Virus record (IMG/VR): IMGVR_UViG_3300042860_004240
Coordinates: 17,066 to 81,065 of that record
Origin: a virus
DNA: 64,000 bases
Reading direction: 5' to 3' (one strand)
A program made the translations under genes and the position numbers. Below the pieces are notes generated by a model. That model was not told the DNA's origin and searched no databases. It worked only from the letters and a program-made list of their open reading frames with translations. Shown here piece by piece: positions 51,417-60,180 of this stretch (positions are counted from its first letter, which is position 1; each line of letters starts with the position of its first letter).

Positions 51417-52295
51417 TTACTTCATGCGCAAAAGAGCAAATACTTTTGCACCAGCTCTTCCATCAGCCTTAAGACCTTTGGCAGCTTTGAACTTGTTTAC
51501 AGAATCTTCTGTTACTTTTCCAAAGTCTCCATCTGCTTTGCCTGCATAAACCTTATGCTTTGCAAGAAGCTTTTGAAGCTCTACAACTTCTGGTCCTTTA
51601 GATCCAACAGACAAAACCTTGTCGTTGTCTGGATCTGCAGCCTTCTGTTGTTCTACTGGAACAGGAGCTGCTACTGGAGCAGGTGCTGCTACTGGAGCAG
51701 GTGCTGCACCGGAGAGTGCAGGAGCTTGCTTATCGCCAATGCAATACTGCCAATGCCAAGCTTCATACTCTGGGTTTGCTTTACCGTCTGGCTTAGTTGG
51801 TGCACCCTGTAGGTAGAACCCATAATTAGGTGCATTTTCAGTCATCCATGCGTAAGCCTTTGTTCCACCAATACCAACGATCTTACCTTTTGCATCAACA
51901 GCAAGGTCGATAGCCAATCCAAAACCGTGGTTAGAGGTTCCAGGGCTACCCGAAGGTGCCATGCCCTTCTTAAGATACCATTTCTTTCCTTCATAGGTTC
52001 TAGTAATCTCTGGCTTACGGTCAGTTGGCTTGTCGCTGTATCTTTCCTTAAACATTGAAAGCTGTTGCTCAACTGGTCGATAGTCACCAATGTTACGAAG
52101 CTTATGGCCTGCAGCCAATGCAGCATCATACATTGCATTGAATGCGTCTGCTGCTCCGGTCCACATAACACCGCCACACTTAACCTTCTTCTTCATCTTG
52201 TCGGTTAATTTGCCGTTACCAACCTTTTCTACCTCTTTAGGTAGAACCATTTTTGCTACGGGATGGGTCCCTTTGTCTTTGTTTAAAATGCTCAT
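51417..52295 (-). CDS. Endolysin: M15/VanY-type peptidase with peptidoglycan-binding domain
   Basis: 292 residues, CAAGGAGAAT ribosome site. Catalytic part: GTSNHGFGLAIDL (His and Asp zinc ligands) and YEAWHWQY (second His), as in VanY D,D-carboxypeptidase/L-alanyl-D-Glu endolysins. An Ala/Pro linker precedes a C-terminal peptidoglycan-binding domain (VVELQKLLAKHKVY ... FGKVTEDSVNKFKAAKGL). Cuts the host cell wall at lysis. Its own TATAAT box lies at 52319-52324. Confidence 0.92.
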   Translation of the reverse strand: MSILNKDKGTHPVAKMVLPKEVEKVGNGKLTDKMKKKVKCGGVMWTGAADAFNAMYDAALAAGHKLRNIGDYRPVEQQLSMFKERYSDKPTDRKPEITRTYEGKKWYLKKGMAPSGSPGTSNHGFGLAIDLAVDAKGKIVGIGGTKAYAWMTENAPNYGFYLQGAPTKPDGKANPEYEAWHWQYCIGDKQAPALSGAAPAPVAAPAPVAAPVPVEQQKAADPDNDKVLSVGSKGPEVVELQKLLAKHKVYAGKADGDFGKVTEDSVNKFKAAKGLKADGRAGAKVFALLRMK

Positions 52296-52318
52296 TATTC
52301 TCCTTGGTTTGACTCTCT

Positions 52319-52324
52319 ATTATA
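52319..52324 (-). promoter_or_regulatory. -10 box of the endolysin gene
   Basis: TACTATAAT read on the minus strand, 23 bases before the endolysin ATG. Confidence 0.5.
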
Positions 52325-52343
52325 GTAATAGATTCTTCGCCAG

Positions 52344-52376
52344 AAAAAACTTAGCCCCCCATTTTACTGGGGGGCC
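52344..52376 (-). terminator. Rho-independent terminator
   Basis: GCCCCCCA/TGGGGGGC stem with a 6-base loop, followed on the minus strand by AAG and six T. Lies between the glycan cluster and the endolysin promoter. Confidence 0.85.
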
Positions 52377-52459
52377 TCGTAGCTCTTTACTGTCGGTTTC
52401 CGTGATATTTATTATACCACATCCACCTTCAGCGCATCTGACTTCGTAGAAATATTATA
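52344..52459 (-). ncRNA. Candidate small RNA between two -10 boxes and a terminator
   Basis: Two TATAAT boxes with TGG in front (52454-52459 and 52411-52416, minus strand) are followed by the strong terminator at 52376-52344 with no ORF between. Transcripts would be roughly 60-110 bases. Function unknown. Confidence 0.4.
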
Positions 52460-52496
52460 CCACCTTATTGGTGGAAAAGGCAACTTGTTTGTCGTT

Positions 52497-53180
52497 TTAA
52501 GAAATGCCTAAGGAAGCTTTTATTTTAACAATATCATTATCCATATGATTATGCAGATAGTTTTCCCATTCTGCGCCATCAATTGAATATCTTTCTGGGG
52601 TATTTGTTTCAGAATATGATGCGTCCATATCTGATTTTCCAACAGAGTAATGAAGGTGTTCTATTATTACATTAGGACAGTATGTAATTGCTTCAAGCTT
52701 TAGCCCTACTTGCATCCAAAAATCATCAGCATATAGGTGCTTCTTTGGGTGGATAGGAAGAACCATGTTCCCATCAAGTGGTTTGATTATATTAGTGGAG
52801 AACATAACAGCGGTGCAAAGTTTTTCTCCCTGCAGGAGATCATCGCCGTAAGAAAATCCATACCCTCTTTTTTCTATTGGTTCTAATAAAATCTGATCCC
52901 AGTTTTTTGTTCTAATCCTATGATCATCTCCCATGAAGGCAAAGTACTCGTAGTCGTTGAAGTATTTTTGCGAGATTAGATTCATTGTCTGAGGAGCATA
53001 CACCCTAGGACCAACCTCATACATTGCTCCATCAATTCTTTCGTAATTGTGCTCATCATCTTCATCTAGACCAAAGACTATGTCACAGTCAAAAGAGTTT
53101 TCCATATATGTGCTATAAAGCTCTTTGACTTTATCCGGCCTACCTCTAGTAGGAACAATTAACAACACTTTTTTATTCAT
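52497..53180 (-). CDS. Glycosyltransferase-like protein (GT-A type)
   Basis: 227 residues. VLLIVPTRGRPDKVKELYSTY start, GLDEDD (DxD-like) and FMGDDHRI are typical of small GT2-like glycosyltransferases. Final gene of the glycan cluster. Donor and acceptor unknown. Confidence 0.72.
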   Translation of the reverse strand: MNKKVLLIVPTRGRPDKVKELYSTYMENSFDCDIVFGLDEDDEHNYERIDGAMYEVGPRVYAPQTMNLISQKYFNDYEYFAFMGDDHRIRTKNWDQILLEPIEKRGYGFSYGDDLLQGEKLCTAVMFSTNIIKPLDGNMVLPIHPKKHLYADDFWMQVGLKLEAITYCPNVIIEHLHYSVGKSDMDASYSETNTPERYSIDGAEWENYLHNHMDNDIVKIKASLGIS

Positions 53181-53834
53181 TTATTTTATCTCCGCATTTA
53201 TGTACCAATCATCCCATTCTGATATGGAATCGAATATTCTTATAAAATTTTTCTCTTCTAGAAAATTCTTTATCTTTTCTCTGTTATCAGAATAGTTATG
53301 CTCAACCGTAATAATGTTTATGTGTCTAGAGAAATCATATTCTTTTATAATATCAAATTCAGACCCTTCTGTGTCCATTGATAGATAATCAATTATAGCA
53401 GGTGCCGAAAAGTTATTTAAAAGATCAGATAAAGATATAGTTTCGACCTCATATGTGAGTCCATTGATCCTACTTACAGAATGTAAATCAGATTCTTTAT
53501 ATGAAGATATTGTAGAGAGCTCTTCATGTTCAGATTCAAAGAAACTAATTACATCTCCGCTTTTACTGTAAACGCATTTGTCAACGATAGTACATTTTCT
53601 ATTAGCACTTAGTCTATCTTTATAAACTCTAGCTGGTTCGCATAAGATACCTGACCAGCCATAGTCTTTTTCTAGCAGAAAAGTGTTAGATATATTAACG
53701 CCATCAGCTGCACCAAATTCAATAAAATATCCATCTCTCTTATTCTTTAGGGCCCATAGGACTAGTGCATCTTGGCCTAGTTGAGAATTAATATTAAATT
53801 CTTTTTTAAAACTAATAAAATCATTTATATTCAT
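53181..53834 (-). CDS. FkbM-family methyltransferase
   Basis: 217 residues. YFIEFGAADGVNISNTFLLEK is the SAM motif, WSGILCEPAR the acidic strand, and DYLSMDTEGSEFDIIK the D-x-E-G-x-E motif of FkbM enzymes. Probably O-methylates a sugar made by the neighbouring genes. Stop directly abuts the downstream ATG. Confidence 0.88.
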   Translation of the reverse strand: MNINDFISFKKEFNINSQLGQDALVLWALKNKRDGYFIEFGAADGVNISNTFLLEKDYGWSGILCEPARVYKDRLSANRKCTIVDKCVYSKSGDVISFFESEHEELSTISSYKESDLHSVSRINGLTYEVETISLSDLLNNFSAPAIIDYLSMDTEGSEFDIIKEYDFSRHINIITVEHNYSDNREKIKNFLEEKNFIRIFDSISEWDDWYINAEIK

Positions 53835-53849
53835 TTACTTTTTAACAAT

Positions 53850-54629
53850 CTAAACATAAAACCCCGGATGCTTATTCAAAACATATTCCTTTGATTTTTC
53901 CATATTACTAAACCAATTTGGATTGCTATTTCTAATAGTGGAACTTTCAAGTGCCTGTTGTTGAGATGCAACCCAGTTAACTGAATTACTTGCATCTGCA
54001 AATCTCCAAAACTGAAAAGTAAAACCCTGTTTTGCGCACCTTAATGTGTGCTCTAGGTGTTCCCAGCTATTATAGCACAAAGCTTCATCCATTAAACCAA
54101 CTTCTTCAATGCATTTCTTAGTGTAGAACGAGTATGATCCACAGCATGCTGTAAAAACGTCTATTCCATCGACTACTAGATCAGACTCACCAATCTCAGT
54201 AAGATCGCTAACAGCTAATGGAGAAGTATTCATGGGACTGTGATGGGCATAGTTAAAATGTTGAACATTGCTTTTTATCGAAACATCTATGTAACCAGTC
54301 ACAGCTTTTTCGTCGATAATTTGCATGTCGTTTTCCATTAAAAATATATAATCACAATTTTTATCTATAATTTTTTTTAGACAATTATTTTTTGTTACTG
54401 CAACGCTTTTATTTGTTTCGTTGATTATGTATTCGTATTCAAAATTAAAATTAAATTCATTAAGTATCTGATGTATTTCATCTCTATGTATTTCAGATGC
54501 ATCGTCGCATACTACCAAATAGTCAACAACACCACTTAGCTTATCTGCAACACTAGCTAAGGCTGTTCTTAAATATTCAGGACGTTCATGAGTGGGTATA
54601 CCAACCCCAACTTTTTTATTTAAATACAT
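53850..54629 (-). CDS. Glycosyltransferase family 2
   Basis: 259 residues. VGIPTHERPEYLRTALASV, VVCDDASE, YIFLMENDMQI (DxD-like ED/ND) and the C-terminal WEHLEHTLRC helix are GT2 features. Cytoplasmic transfer of a sugar from a nucleotide donor. Confidence 0.85.
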   Translation of the reverse strand: MYLNKKVGVGIPTHERPEYLRTALASVADKLSGVVDYLVVCDDASEIHRDEIHQILNEFNFNFEYEYIINETNKSVAVTKNNCLKKIIDKNCDYIFLMENDMQIIDEKAVTGYIDVSIKSNVQHFNYAHHSPMNTSPLAVSDLTEIGESDLVVDGIDVFTACCGSYSFYTKKCIEEVGLMDEALCYNSWEHLEHTLRCAKQGFTFQFWRFADASNSVNWVASQQQALESSTIRNSNPNWFSNMEKSKEYVLNKHPGFYV

Positions 54630-55595
54630 TTATAGTTCCCCGTCTATTCTTTCGCGTATCCAATTATATGTTTTTTTAATTCCTTCAGATAAAGGAAGAG
54701 AATAATTCCAGTTTAACTTTTCTTTAATTAAATTGTTGTTTGAATTTCTTCCTCTTACTCCAGTTGGACCAGGGATGTGTGATTTGACCAAGTGCTTTCC
54801 TTCTATAGAGGAAGCTAGGTCTACCAGTTGGTTAATGCTAACCATTTCTTCTGAACCAATATTGACTGGTCCAATAAAATCAGAATCCATGAGTCTACGA
54901 GTAGCCTCAATGCATTCGTCTATATAAAGAAACGATCTTGTCTGTTCTCCATCCCCCCATATTTCTATAGAGTCTTGGTCTGACGCCACTGCAACTTTTC
55001 TACAAATGGCTGCGGGTGCTTTCTCTTTGCCACCTTTCCAAGTCCCTTCAGGGCCAAATATATTATGGTATCTAGCAACTCTCACTTTTATTCCATAGTT
55101 TCTGTGGAAAGAAAAATAAAGTCTTTCACTAAAAAGTTTTTCCCATCCATACTCACTGTCTGGATTTGCGGGATATGCAGAAGACTCTTCGCAATTTGGA
55201 TTATTTGGGTCCATTTGGTTATGCTCTGGGTAAATACATGCGGAGCTACTGTAGAAGATTTTAGTGTTTATAGAATTGTTTTTAATTGAATTTAATACAT
55301 TTAGATTAATTGTTGCTGAGTTATGCATAACATCTGCATCGTGATCGCCAGTAAATATATACCCAGCACCGCCCATGTCTGCGGCAAATTGATATATTTC
55401 ATCAAATCCAATTAAGATTTCATCAACAAACTGTGAGTCTCTTAGATCTCCAATTAAAAATTCATCTGCAGATGATTTAGAGAAATCAGGCAGCTTTAAG
55501 TCTACAGCTCTTACCCAATATCCTTCTTGTTTTAATCTTCTTACCATGTGGCTTCCGATAAAGCCACCACCACCTAAGACTAATGCTCTCTTCAT
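54630..55595 (-). CDS. GDP-mannose 3,5-epimerase-like SDR enzyme
   Basis: 321 residues. LGGGGFIGSHMVRRL (NAD site), AADMGGAGYI, SSACIYPE, YGWEKLFSE (YxxxK), FGPEGTWKGGKEKAPAAICRK, WGDGEQTRSF and GPTGVRGRNSNNNLIKEKL closely follow plant/bacterial GDP-mannose 3',5'-epimerase. Would give GDP-L-galactose or GDP-L-gulose, rare sugars for a phage. Confidence 0.87.
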   Translation of the reverse strand: MKRALVLGGGGFIGSHMVRRLKQEGYWVRAVDLKLPDFSKSSADEFLIGDLRDSQFVDEILIGFDEIYQFAADMGGAGYIFTGDHDADVMHNSATINLNVLNSIKNNSINTKIFYSSSACIYPEHNQMDPNNPNCEESSAYPANPDSEYGWEKLFSERLYFSFHRNYGIKVRVARYHNIFGPEGTWKGGKEKAPAAICRKVAVASDQDSIEIWGDGEQTRSFLYIDECIEATRRLMDSDFIGPVNIGSEEMVSINQLVDLASSIEGKHLVKSHIPGPTGVRGRNSNNNLIKEKLNWNYSLPLSEGIKKTYNWIRERIDGEL

Positions 55596-55614
55596 TTAAC
55601 TCTCCTTTATAGGG

Positions 55615-56493
55615 TTATTGGATCGATGATCCATCATAATTAACCCCTCGCGCATGCCAAACCTTTAGTCTAGATTCTTCATCCATCCATCCAGTGCCAT
55701 AGTCCCAACCGTAGTGGTACTCATGTGCCCACATGCACTTGAGGGCTTCAAGCTCATTAAAGTAGAAGCCACCCCACTTCTTATTGAACCAATCCCATGA
55801 TTGGGCTCCAAGTTCAGACCAGGTTTTTTCGTTGCCCTCTCCACTAGCATGGCCTACATGGTTAACGTAACCACTTTGAGAAATAAACAGTGGTAGCCCC
55901 ATAGCCTTGATCCTTATGCTGGTGTCAAAGTCGTCTGCACCCAAAGGCATAGCGTTGTCTAGAGGCCCCATAAGCTTGAAGGACTCTGCTCTCATTAGTA
56001 TACACGCTCCTTGCAAGCTAGAGGCTCTAGTGGGTGGCCTATTCTTTATCGCTGCGTAGAAGTCTTCACGCGAACTAAAACTAGAGTCTTCAGGGTGGTG
56101 GATAATATGATCTTGCATTCCTCCTAGTGCGCTGCCAGTTGGCCCCACTGCACCTGCGTTAGTCTCTATTAGATCCTTGACCATTCTTTCTAGGGACTCA
56201 TTTGGATAGCTAATATCATTATTGGAATAATGTATTATCTTCTCTTGATCATAGTATCTGTTAAACGCTGCGTTGATCGCAGGAGTCCAGTACATATTCT
56301 GGTCAGATGCATGAACTGTTATCAAATCACCAAACATATTGTTTAGTTGTTCCACTGTTCCATCTTTTGAATTGTTATCCCAGACGACAATCTTAGTTTT
56401 GATAGTCTGATTCAACAGACTTTCTACGGTCATGTATGTGTTCTTGAAATCATTGTATGAAATGATTATAGAAAGTATGCTCTTCTGGTCCAT
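55615..56493 (-). CDS. Glycosyltransferase family 2 (rhamnosyl-type)
   Basis: 292 residues. LSIIISYNDFKNTYMTVESLL, KIVVWDNNSKDGT, IIHYSNNDISYP (NND for DxD) and GPLDNAMPLGADDFDTSIR match GT2 enzymes of the galactofuranosyl/rhamnosyl type. Followed by the epimerase gene. Confidence 0.85.
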   Translation of the reverse strand: MDQKSILSIIISYNDFKNTYMTVESLLNQTIKTKIVVWDNNSKDGTVEQLNNMFGDLITVHASDQNMYWTPAINAAFNRYYDQEKIIHYSNNDISYPNESLERMVKDLIETNAGAVGPTGSALGGMQDHIIHHPEDSSFSSREDFYAAIKNRPPTRASSLQGACILMRAESFKLMGPLDNAMPLGADDFDTSIRIKAMGLPLFISQSGYVNHVGHASGEGNEKTWSELGAQSWDWFNKKWGGFYFNELEALKCMWAHEYHYGWDYGTGWMDEESRLKVWHARGVNYDGSSIQ

Positions 56494-56502
56494 TTTATCC
56501 TC

Positions 56503-57282
56503 TTAGTTAAATACCTTGGTGGTTATTACATTGCCTTTTCGTTCTTCCATCGGAGGCATTTCTCTTATGACAAGAACTCTTTGTATCCATCTGTCCGTAC
56601 CATCGTACCTAGGTTGAAACTCCCTACGTCCGTGGATAGTGCTATTGTTATCTATAACCAATAGATCACCAGATTGTAACACGATGTCAATTGTACATTG
56701 TTTTATGGCTGAACGCAAACTAACTAACGCGTTATTTGCTTCTTCATTTATTCCGCGCACAAAGTAACTATCGTAAGTGAAGGTAAGCTTGCCGTCTTTT
56801 TCCCCAACAATACTTATTGGTATCTGCTGGTCTTCTTCCCCGTTTGATCTAAAACTTATGTCTACACTGGTAGTAAAGATTTTCTTTTTTAAAACTTTTC
56901 TAGTATCTGGATCTAATATTTTTAGCACATCGGACAAATTAGCATACGTTGTTACAGCATTGGGGTCACCTCTAAGACAAAACAGCATAACGTAATCTGG
57001 CTTGTAGGGGTGAAATGCAGTTTCTGTATGCATCTCCAGCTCTACTTTAGATGAAGTAGATATTTGCTGGTGCTCCGTTTTATGAACTGGAACTATATTC
57101 TGTATAGTCAAGCCGTTTTGCTCTTGTATGTAACCAACAGGAAAACCAAATCGGTAGGCGTACTTATACACTATGTCTTTTACCTGTTGAAGCGCATAGT
57201 CAGGGTACGGAGTTGCCGGAGTCTTTGGTATGTCACCAAATTCAAGGTCTTTAAATATTATTACGCCCATGTTAAATGTCAA
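56503..57282 (-). CDS. Clavaminate-synthase-like Fe(II)/2OG oxygenase (Arg/Asn hydroxylase type)
   Basis: 259 residues. EMHTETAFHPYKPDYVMLFC has the HxE iron motif and neighbourhood of the CAS/VioC/AsnO family; VIDNNSTIHGRREF holds the distal His, and RWIQRVLVIRE the 2OG Arg. These enzymes hydroxylate free or carrier-bound amino acids. Located at the head of the glycan cluster, 10 bases from the GT2 gene. Confidence 0.82.
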   Translation of the reverse strand: MTFNMGVIIFKDLEFGDIPKTPATPYPDYALQQVKDIVYKYAYRFGFPVGYIQEQNGLTIQNIVPVHKTEHQQISTSSKVELEMHTETAFHPYKPDYVMLFCLRGDPNAVTTYANLSDVLKILDPDTRKVLKKKIFTTSVDISFRSNGEEDQQIPISIVGEKDGKLTFTYDSYFVRGINEEANNALVSLRSAIKQCTIDIVLQSGDLLVIDNNSTIHGRREFQPRYDGTDRWIQRVLVIREMPPMEERKGNVITTKVFN

Positions 57283-57493
57283 CCATCAAAGTTTTCATAA
57301 TCAAAAGATTTAATCTATGAAGATCATGTGGGGACATACTAAAAACAAAATCATGTCCTTCAACAGTTTGTATACTGATGCAGTGCACATCGACAATTTC
57401 TCCGCTTGATGCAAGGGAGTTAGTAAGAGCCGAGACTGTAACATTTTTGATTAATGGCATAAAGCCATCGAACATAGAGTAACCGTTTTCCAT
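57272..57493 (-). CDS. Small hypothetical protein, leaderless start
   Basis: 73 residues. ATG lies 6 bases after a TATAAT box. Overlaps the oxygenase gene by 11 bases, so it opens this operon. Unknown. Confidence 0.6.
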   Translation of the reverse strand: MENGYSMFDGFMPLIKNVTVSALTNSLASSGEIVDVHCISIQTVEGHDFVFSMSPHDLHRLNLLIMKTLMVDI

Positions 57494-57499
57494 GCACCT

Positions 57500-57505
57500 A
57501 TTATA
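57500..57505 (-). promoter_or_regulatory. -10 box of the glycan operon
   Basis: TATAAT on the minus strand, 6 bases before ATG 57493. Confidence 0.55.
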
Positions 57506-57530
57506 CTACAAGATAAAGTAGTAGGCTGTA

Positions 57531-57722
57531 TTATTTAGATAATAGTATACCTATGGTCACAGCGTGTAGCGAAAAATATACTAAGTTTAAAATTAAAGCT
57601 TTAAAAGAATTTTTATTGATGTGCCAATGCATTTTGTGGTGGCCGTGGTCAGGATTAACGCCATCACCATTGCTGCAAGGTTGGTCGTTATGTACGTGAT
57701 GTTCTTTATTAGTGCAGTTCAT
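57531..57722 (-). CDS. Small His-rich TM protein
   Basis: 63 residues: His/Asn-rich N-terminal half (HHVHNDQP, HGHHKMHWH), C-terminal TM helix. TAATG overlap with the upstream gene. Sits beside a DUF2746-like protein, so possibly part of a lysis or tail-associated pair. Confidence 0.6.
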   Translation of the reverse strand: MNCTNKEHHVHNDQPCSNGDGVNPDHGHHKMHWHINKNSFKALILNLVYFSLHAVTIGILLSK

Positions 57723-57967
57723 TAGCTCTTCTTGTTACTCGCTTTTGTATCATTAAGTTGTCCGGTTAAATGATCATGGATATGAGTGTCTAATTTATCC
57801 TCTATGCTTGCAACGTCTTCGTCAATATTGTTTATACTCACAAGAAGGTTATCAAGTTTATCTTTAACAAAACCATGATCTTTGACGTTTTCTCGACGCC
57901 CTTTTTCTACCATAATTGTTAGAAGCCCAAAAGCTCCAGTAACGATTGCAGCTATAACAAGTTCCAT
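57722..57967 (-). CDS. DUF2746-like membrane/coiled-coil protein
   Basis: 81 residues: N-terminal TM helix (LVIAAIVTGAFGLLTIMVEKG) followed by a coiled coil (DKLDNLLVSINNIDEDVASIEDK). This is the layout of the DUF2746 family common in actinobacteriophages. Possible holin-like or lysis role. Confidence 0.65.
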   Translation of the reverse strand: MELVIAAIVTGAFGLLTIMVEKGRRENVKDHGFVKDKLDNLLVSINNIDEDVASIEDKLDTHIHDHLTGQLNDTKASNKKS

Positions 57968-58048
57968 TAGTTACCACCCTATGCTTTTGGTTATTTTAGC
58001 GTTAAGGTACATAGTAACACTATAAAACAATAACCTAGAAGAATAATA

Positions 58049-58336
58049 TTACTTTTTTGTATTATTCTTTTTTGGTGCTGGCTTTTTTGCTACTGGCTTC
58101 TTAGCTGCTGGCTTCTTAGTCTTTTTTACTTTGTCGACTTCGTTATTTACTTGCTTCTTTACTTCTTCAACAGAATTGTCTACAGCAATTGCTACCTTTT
58201 CTGCTTCTTCAACAACCTCTTTGACGACTACGTTAACCGAAGACTTGATGCTTTCGCTAGGAATAGAATCAATCAACTTCTTAACATCTTTGCCGGCCAT
58301 AAGCGCCTTAAGTCTAAGAACTAATTTTTTGAACAT
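58049..58336 (-). CDS. Basic protein with PAKK-repeat histone-like tail
   Basis: 95 residues: amphipathic N-terminus, Val/Glu-rich middle and a C-terminal tail of Lys-Lys-Pro-Ala repeats (KKPAAKKPVAKKPAPKK), as in actinobacterial HU/H1-like proteins. Probably binds DNA or coats the genome. AAAGG before the ATG. Confidence 0.65.
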   Translation of the reverse strand: MFKKLVLRLKALMAGKDVKKLIDSIPSESIKSSVNVVVKEVVEEAEKVAIAVDNSVEEVKKQVNNEVDKVKKTKKPAAKKPVAKKPAPKKNNTKK

Positions 58337-58407
58337 GTTTTTACCTTTTCTTTAAAGTTTAAGTGGATTATCAGTATATACTATAGTAGCCAAATAAGTC
58401 AAATTGC

Positions 58408-58728
58408 TTACTTGTTTTGTTGCGATTCCTTGATTAAAGAATATCTTTCGCTAGTTTCCTTTGAAACCAAGGAGAAAGCATAGGCAGCAGCTTCCTGGAC
58501 TGCCAGTCTAAGGCCTTCCTTGTCCTCTAGGGATACACCATTTAGGGGCAAAGTTACCCCAGCATAGATATCAATATTTTCAAAGTTACCTATATTGACT
58601 TTTCTATTGACCCCACATATAAATATTGGGTTGGACGATATAGATATCTCAGCAGCGTTTATCGATACGATGTTGTCTATCGGTGAGTCTGAAGACTGTT
58701 CTTGTGCGGTCTTTGTTATTTTAGGCAT
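58408..58728 (-). CDS. Hypothetical protein
   Basis: 106 residues, AGGAGAAAAG site; beta-rich with SINAAEISISSNPIFICGV. Overlaps the upstream kinase gene by 8 bases. Unknown. Confidence 0.6.
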   Translation of the reverse strand: MPKITKTAQEQSSDSPIDNIVSINAAEISISSNPIFICGVNRKVNIGNFENIDIYAGVTLPLNGVSLEDKEGLRLAVQEAAAYAFSLVSKETSERYSLIKESQQNK

Positions 58729-59509
58729 TGCTTTTCTCCTGTAACCCTAGTAATTTTAATGTTGCTTCTGTTTGTTCTTCTATGTCCATGTTGTCTGTTT
58801 CTATGACAAAAGACGCTATGTCTTTTACCTTGTCTAAAAACAGCTCACTTGAATGTGAACTTTGTTCCGTAGTAGATAGTCTACCATCTCTTTTGAGTAA
58901 ACGGTTGTTCAATGTTTCTTCTGTTGCAGAATAATATATTACAATACCGTTAGGCATCTTGAGAATTGATTTTGCTTCGTTTTCGTATCTAACATCTGAT
59001 ATTATAACACAGAAAGGATTTTCTTCTGCGTCTTCATCTAGTGAAGATACGTATTTTCTATAAAGATTCATTGTCTTATGTATTGCCCAGTGGCAGAAGC
59101 AGTCTTCGTAACCATCTCTACAAATATCTCCAGCTTTTTGCAAGAAAGATCTTGGCTTAACGCCTTCTGGTTCTATATTTAGTTCGTATATTTGGTTGAC
59201 TTTTTCTATTAATAAATCGTAATCCGGTATGATGCCAATAGAAGATCTTCCGTATATCTCATAGAGAGTATCGTGAAGCGCGTACTTCTTTCTTGAGTCA
59301 GCATTTAAACCTTGTATGTTTTTCTTGGAGGAAGCCATCTCGTATAATGGAAGGGCGTAAAATATATGGTCCCACTTCATACCGTACCTAAGGACTTCAA
59401 AGCCAGCTTTAGGAACTATCGATTCTGCTACAGAGGTCTTGCCGCTACCAGCTCTACCAGCTAAACCTATAACAATAGGTTGTTGTTTTTTAAATGTTGT
59501 TTTTTCCAT
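58721..59509 (-). CDS. Deoxynucleoside monophosphate kinase
   Basis: 262 residues from ATG 59509. P-loop GLAGRAGSGKTSVAE, then VIISDVRYENEAK, the conserved DVRxxNE of phage dNMP kinases (T4 gp1-type), and a lid region NRLLKRDGRL. Phosphorylates dNMPs for phage DNA synthesis. ATG 59509 lies 7 bases after TATAAT; an upstream TTG at 59557 is less likely. Confidence 0.87.
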   Translation of the reverse strand: MEKTTFKKQQPIVIGLAGRAGSGKTSVAESIVPKAGFEVLRYGMKWDHIFYALPLYEMASSKKNIQGLNADSRKKYALHDTLYEIYGRSSIGIIPDYDLLIEKVNQIYELNIEPEGVKPRSFLQKAGDICRDGYEDCFCHWAIHKTMNLYRKYVSSLDEDAEENPFCVIISDVRYENEAKSILKMPNGIVIYYSATEETLNNRLLKRDGRLSTTEQSSHSSELFLDKVKDIASFVIETDNMDIEEQTEATLKLLGLQEKSNA

Positions 59510-59516
59510 GTGGTAT

Positions 59517-59522
59517 ATTATA
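59517..59522 (-). promoter_or_regulatory. Extended -10 box, leaderless start of dNMP kinase
   Basis: GTGATATAAT on the minus strand, touching the RNase H stop codon; ATG follows after 7 bases. Confidence 0.55.
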
Positions 59523-59957
59523 TCACGCTTTCTGGTAAGATGACATTCTTTTTTCAAGTTGATCTAAAAATTGGTTGCATAGTTGGTCAGGTTCCCAGAC
59601 TATATTTCTGCTAACTTGAACAACCCTAAAATTAAACTCTTGCTTAACATCTTCTATAGTCATCAGTAAAGGGAGCAGCGCCTTATTCTTGCATTTCCAT
59701 TTTCCATTTATGTGGTTTGCCACTACAGCAGAATCAGTATATATGATTGGGTCTAGAAACCCAGACATACTACAAACAAGTAAACCGGCAATTACGGCCT
59801 CGTATTCTGCCTCATTATTACTTCTAGACCCAAGCCCCCTTGCAAACTGAGCCACTTTTTTTCTATTCTTATATACGACAGTAGCGCAAGACGCTTCTCC
59901 TATCTTTTTTTGTCCTTGCCCCCTTGAAGCTCCATCACAAAAAACCTCTATATGCAT
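59523..59957 (-). CDS. rnhA: Ribonuclease H (type I)
   Basis: 144 residues. VFCDGASRGQG (Asp), SNNEAEYEAVIAGL (Glu) and IYTDSAVVANHINGKW (Asp) give the DED core; the last acidic residue is in EPDQLCNQFLD. Removes RNA primers or RNA-DNA hybrids during replication. Confidence 0.9.
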   Translation of the reverse strand: MHIEVFCDGASRGQGQKKIGEASCATVVYKNRKKVAQFARGLGSRSNNEAEYEAVIAGLLVCSMSGFLDPIIYTDSAVVANHINGKWKCKNKALLPLLMTIEDVKQEFNFRVVQVSRNIVWEPDQLCNQFLDQLEKRMSSYQKA

Positions 59958-59961
59958 GTGC

Positions 59962-60180
59962 CTACTGCAACTCTACGTAACATTCTATGTTTCTTTCTTT
60001 TGCTACTTCAACAAGCTTCTTCTCCTGTTTTGTAGTAGTTATTATCATCGTTGCAAATAATAAATAATTCTTTGACTTATACCTTACCTGTGTTGGGTAG
60101 TCTAAAGACTTTCTTGTTTCGGAATAAAATTCTTCCGGTGTTTCTACGCACTTATAGTGGGCTATGTACTTGACTGCCAT
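59962..60180 (-). CDS. Small hypothetical protein
   Basis: 72 residues; start at 60180 (TAATG with the upstream stop) or 60186. Alpha/beta with IITTTKQEKKLVEVAKERNIECYVEL, a Rossmann-like half. Unknown. Confidence 0.55.
   Translation of the reverse strand: MAVKYIAHYKCVETPEEFYSETRKSLDYPTQVRYKSKNYLLFATMIITTTKQEKKLVEVAKERNIECYVELQ

Noticed and set aside
51281-51420. Seventh frameshift gene after the endolysin
   Set aside because: It would need a slip in an A6 run, not at CGG, and has weak start signals; kept only as a low-confidence mini-ORF.
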